DNA of 64,000 bases from DATFNI01 sp963787205 (GTDB lineage Bacteria > Bacteroidota > Rhodothermia > Balneolales > DATFMH01), in assembly GCA_963787205.1 (NCBI GenBank), contig CAWBCD010000014.1, positions 186,001 to 250,000 of the forward strand, written 5' to 3'. The notes beneath the pieces were generated by a model, which worked only from the letters and a program-made list of their open reading frames with translations, ran no database searches and was not told the origin of the DNA. Made by a program: the position numbers and the translations under genes. The stretch's first letter is position 1. Each line of letters opens with the position of its first letter. This document shows positions 61,206-64,000 of this stretch, in pieces.

Positions 61206-62321
61206 ATGAAATTTAGTATCTCAAGCTCGGATCTTGTCAAAGGGTTATCCTCCGTTAACGGAGCTGTTCCTACAAAGGCGACCCTTCCAATCCTTGAAAT
61301 GGTGTTATTTGAGGCAGAGGGTCAATCACTAAAGCTGACTGCTACCGATCTGGACACATCCATCGTCGAGCAATTGGAAGCCGATGTAGAAGAGGCCGGT
61401 TCAGTAGCCATTCCAGCTAAACGACTGCTGGACACATTACGCCAACTTCCCGATATCCCTGTCTTTTTCACAGTCAACGAACAATACCAGATTGAGTTCA
61501 AAACCGATCGGGGTAAGTATAAACTGGCTGGTGTAAAGGGAGAGGAATTCCCTGCGGTGCCTGCACTTGAAGACAGTGTCGAGCTGGAAATATCAGCTGA
61601 TGTCCTTAAGGAGGCGATTCAGAATACGACATTTGCCGTATCAACAGATGATCTCCGTCCGGCAATGATGGGAGTGTATTTCCAGGTAAGTCCACAAGAG
61701 AGTCGTATCGTTTCAACCGACGGCCACCGGCTGGTCCGTCTCGTTGATCATGATATTACCTCTGAGAAGGAACTCAAATTTATCGTACCAGAGAAAGCAC
61801 TGACCCAGGTTCATAAAACATTTGACGGTGGGCAGACTTCTGTGACGGTCAGCAAGGATCATGTGAGGTTTAAAAATGATGATACCGTCATCGTATCACG
61901 GCTGATTGACGCTCAATATCCAAACTATGAGTCGGTAATACCCCGTGAAAATGACCGTATGTTACGTATCAATAAGGATGAAATGCTGGCTACAGTCCGG
62001 CGTGTCTCTATCTTCTCAAGTACAACCACCAAGCAGATTCGTCTGGAATTATCGAAAGATAAGGTAGAGATATGTGCAGAAGATATTGATATGAGCAGCG
62101 AGGCCAAGGAGAGCGTGAAATGTGAGTACGACAATGAAGAAATGGTTATCGGTTTCAATGCCAAGTATCTGGCAGACGTGTTAACCCATATCGAGGATGA
62201 TGAGGTAGAATTTGCTTTCTCGACGCCTAACAGAGCAGGGATTGTTCGTCCTTTAGCTCGTGAGGATAACCGGGAAATGTTGATGCTGGTGATGCCGGTG
62301 ATGCTCAATACTTATGCATAA
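61206..62321 (+). CDS. dnaN: DNA polymerase III sliding clamp (beta subunit)
   Basis: DnaN forms the ring that keeps the replicative polymerase on DNA. The 371-residue protein shows the three repeated clamp domains. Landmarks are MKFSISSSDLVKGLSSVNGA at the start, LEMVLFEAEGQSLKLTATDLD, STDGHRLVRLV in the middle domain, and the end LMLVMPVMLNTYA that forms the protein-binding pocket region. It is not next to dnaA here. The neighbouring downstream gene starts after 2 bases. Confidence 0.97.
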   Translation: MKFSISSSDLVKGLSSVNGAVPTKATLPILEMVLFEAEGQSLKLTATDLDTSIVEQLEADVEEAGSVAIPAKRLLDTLRQLPDIPVFFTVNEQYQIEFKTDRGKYKLAGVKGEEFPAVPALEDSVELEISADVLKEAIQNTTFAVSTDDLRPAMMGVYFQVSPQESRIVSTDGHRLVRLVDHDITSEKELKFIVPEKALTQVHKTFDGGQTSVTVSKDHVRFKNDDTVIVSRLIDAQYPNYESVIPRENDRMLRINKDEMLATVRRVSIFSSTTTKQIRLELSKDKVEICAEDIDMSSEAKESVKCEYDNEEMVIGFNAKYLADVLTHIEDDEVEFAFSTPNRAGIVRPLAREDNREMLMLVMPVMLNTYA

Positions 62322-62323
62322 GA

Positions 62324-63121
62324 ATGGCTGATGGCCCTAAAACTATTACTCTAACCACCGATTTCGGCAACTCAGATCAATATGTAAGTGCCATGAAAGC
62401 CGTTATACTCGGGATAAATCCGGATGTTCGGCTGATCGATGTGTCTCATGAGATTCCCCCTCAGGATGTCATGGCAGCAGCCTGGGTTTTGAAGAATTCG
62501 GCATTTCTGTATCCGCCCGATACCGTGCACCTTGTTGTGGTAGATCCGGGAGTGGGTACGGAACGAAAACCGGTGGCTGTACAAATTGGAGAGCATTTTT
62601 TTGTAGGGCCGGATAACGGGCTATTTTCGCTGGTGGGTGACCGCAGACCGTATGAGGCTTACGAACTCAATAAATCCGAATACTGGAGAATCCACCAATC
62701 CAATACGTTTCACGGAAGAGATATCTTCGCACCGGTTGCAGCACATCTGAGTAAAGGGGTTTCCATCAGTAAAGTGGGATCCCCGTTGCGGGAACTGGTG
62801 ACCTACCACTGGGCCTTGCCGATAGCCGATGAAGAAGGTATCCAGGGATGGGTCGTACATATCGATCATTACGGAAATCTGATCACTAACATATCCGAAG
62901 AGCTGATGCACAGAGTTGCTGGGGGACAAAAACTGAAGATCTATGCCGGCAGCACAATCATCAAGAAAATGTCCAATACTTTTGGGAGCGTGGCCGAAGG
63001 GGAAGCATCAGCCGTAATAGGTAGTTCAGGAATGCTGGAAGTGATCGTCAATAAAGGAAATGCCGCAAAGCTGCTGAGTGTCGAAAAAGGTGCACCGGTC
63101 ACGGTTTTGGTGCAAAAGTAA
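62324..63121 (+). CDS. SAM hydroxide adenosyltransferase (DUF62 family)
   Basis: This 265-residue protein belongs to the family that contains the SAM-dependent fluorinase and chlorinase, most members of which hydrolyse SAM to adenosine and methionine. Landmarks are ITLTTDFGNSDQYVSAMKAV, VVVDPGVGTERKPVAV, FVGPDNGLFSLV, HGRDIFAPVAAHLS and HIDHYGNLITNI. The conserved aspartate and histidine for water activation appear to be present. It is 2 bases behind dnaN. The purpose of SAM hydrolysis next to the clamp gene is not clear. Confidence 0.9.
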   Translation: MADGPKTITLTTDFGNSDQYVSAMKAVILGINPDVRLIDVSHEIPPQDVMAAAWVLKNSAFLYPPDTVHLVVVDPGVGTERKPVAVQIGEHFFVGPDNGLFSLVGDRRPYEAYELNKSEYWRIHQSNTFHGRDIFAPVAAHLSKGVSISKVGSPLRELVTYHWALPIADEEGIQGWVVHIDHYGNLITNISEELMHRVAGGQKLKIYAGSTIIKKMSNTFGSVAEGEASAVIGSSGMLEVIVNKGNAAKLLSVEKGAPVTVLVQK

Positions 63122-63281
63122 AAACGTTATCCTGCATGGTTTCTACCAGTTCAGATTCGCCTCGTATTCCGGATTGATCAATTTAAGAGAGATCAACGCA
63201 ACTCACCCCCAATCCGAACGTATTGATAGTTATAACCGGTTGTAATATCAACCAGACAGTGTTTTAAATACAGATGCAAAA

Positions 63282-64000
63282 ATGAGTAACCCTAGCGAAT
63301 CGCCACTCATCCTCCGATCTCTTAAACATGATGGTGCAAAAATTGTGGTGCCGGCAAATACGGCCGATTTGTCCCATTCGTTCAATGGTTCTGTCTGTTC
63401 AAACAAAGGTGATGAGTACACAATCTGTGAAAACATCATCGATCTTTTGGGTGAGGATGAATATGAGGCCAAATCTCTGGCTGAGTATTCAAATAAATGG
63501 GATGCAACGGCCGCTTTGTACGAAGATGTATGGCGTAAGAATGCTGTCAGTTTCCTGTCTGGGAAAAAGTTTCCATGGGAAAAAGAACGCACACTGATGG
63601 AGCAATGTCTCCGGCCAAGGGACAATGAGTTATATCTGGATATCGGCTGCTCGACTGCGCTCTATTCAAGACTATTGCTAAAGCAGGCACCCAAAGCCAG
63701 GGTTGTTGCGATGGACTATTCGCTTCCGATGCTGAAAAAAGCCAGGGAAAAGTGCAAGGAAGAGGGGTATCATGTTTTCCTGTTGAGAGGGGATGCCCAT
63801 GAAATGCCATTCTTCCGCGGTGCACTGGATGGAGCTGTTTGCGGAGGAACCTTAAATGAATTGCGTGATCCTCTTAAAGTACTGTTTGAAACGCGCCGGA
63901 TTCTCAAAGATAATGCACGCCTTTTCGTAATGTACTTGTTGAAATCCGATGCCTGGTATCTACGCCTTGCTCAGTCAGCGGTTCAAACAGGCGGGTTAAA
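63282..64000 (+). CDS. Class I SAM-dependent methyltransferase, truncated by window edge
   Basis: The frame is open from an ATG at 63282 to the window end (239 codons) with no stop. The SAM-binding motif I is LYLDIGCSTALYSRLLLKQ (about residue 118), followed by ARVVAMDYSLPML and LRGDAHEMPF, all typical of a class I methyltransferase. The segment LYEDVWRKNAVSFLSGKKFP resembles the plant and cyanobacterial methyltransferase family with an N-terminal Trm112-like domain, but the paired cysteines of that domain are incomplete here (only SVCSN and TICEN). The substrate is unknown. Confidence 0.82.
   Translation, partial: MSNPSESPLILRSLKHDGAKIVVPANTADLSHSFNGSVCSNKGDEYTICENIIDLLGEDEYEAKSLAEYSNKWDATAALYEDVWRKNAVSFLSGKKFPWEKERTLMEQCLRPRDNELYLDIGCSTALYSRLLLKQAPKARVVAMDYSLPMLKKAREKCKEEGYHVFLLRGDAHEMPFFRGALDGAVCGGTLNELRDPLKVLFETRRILKDNARLFVMYLLKSDAWYLRLAQSAVQTGGL

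Overview
The window looks like a chromosomal stretch of a Gram-negative bacterium of the Bacteroidota/Balneolota/Rhodothermota group. The signs are several PorV-like and other outer-membrane barrels, a DUF4270-type lipoprotein next to a half-length GT5 glycogen-synthase-like gene, an HU-like/SPOR fusion protein, ribosomal protein S16 with a very long K/E/A-rich tail, an Mrp ATPase without the CxxC pair, and a base composition that looks moderate (not measured). Balneolota is my best guess. It is an inference from gene content, not a search result. I see no rRNA, tRNA, CRISPR array, prophage or intact insertion sequence.

Layout. 0.4-6.4 kb: a small barrel protein, a conserved 99-residue protein and a PhnP-like hydrolase run rightward; mannose-1-phosphate guanylyltransferase, a PhoR/PhoB-like pair and ruvA/ruvC run leftward. 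6.4-8.3 kb: fabI, a terminator, a decayed DoxX-family gene and a long leader before ffh. 8.3-12.2 kb: ffh-rpsP-rimM-trmD-rplS closed by a terminator. 12.4-20.3 kb: mrp (leftward), then a cupin protein, gcvT, comB, ftsK, a lolA-like gene and a flippase-like membrane protein. 20.5-26.2 kb: an outer-membrane barrel, two HU-like genes (the second fused to TM and SPOR domains), exbB-exbD-tonB and gluconokinase. 26.4-34.6 kb: yceI behind a strong palindrome, a GH2 glycosidase, xylA-xylB, a 720-base gap, a fatty acid desaturase and a lipoprotein.

34.7-49.9 kb holds most of the alpha-glucan enzymes: glgP (leftward), glgB and malQ (rightward), interleaved with ispE, a CCA-adding enzyme, a sugar nucleotidyltransferase, a membrane MurF-like ligase and a LolC/E-like permease. 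comA and the half-size GT5 gene follow. 49.9-53.9 kb is an envelope operon (lipoprotein, barrel, TPR protein). rho then converges, with a 3-base gap, on a leftward operon of PorV-like protein-miaA-purS-clpS-purQ-M42 peptidase-lptB-rhodanese. The right end has dnaN, a SAM hydroxide adenosyltransferase and a methyltransferase cut by the window edge.

Most genes are housekeeping. The parts most worth a second look are: the HU-TM-SPOR protein with its split-off HU partner, which could join DNA to septal peptidoglycan; the GT5 half-enzyme without its ADP-glucose loop beside a lipoprotein gene that carries a C9 tract; the ComA/ComB pair for sulfolactate synthesis; the composite intergenic repeats (heptamer arrays beside perfect hairpins), one of which supplies the stop codon of the CCA-adding enzyme; and the palindromic operator in front of yceI.
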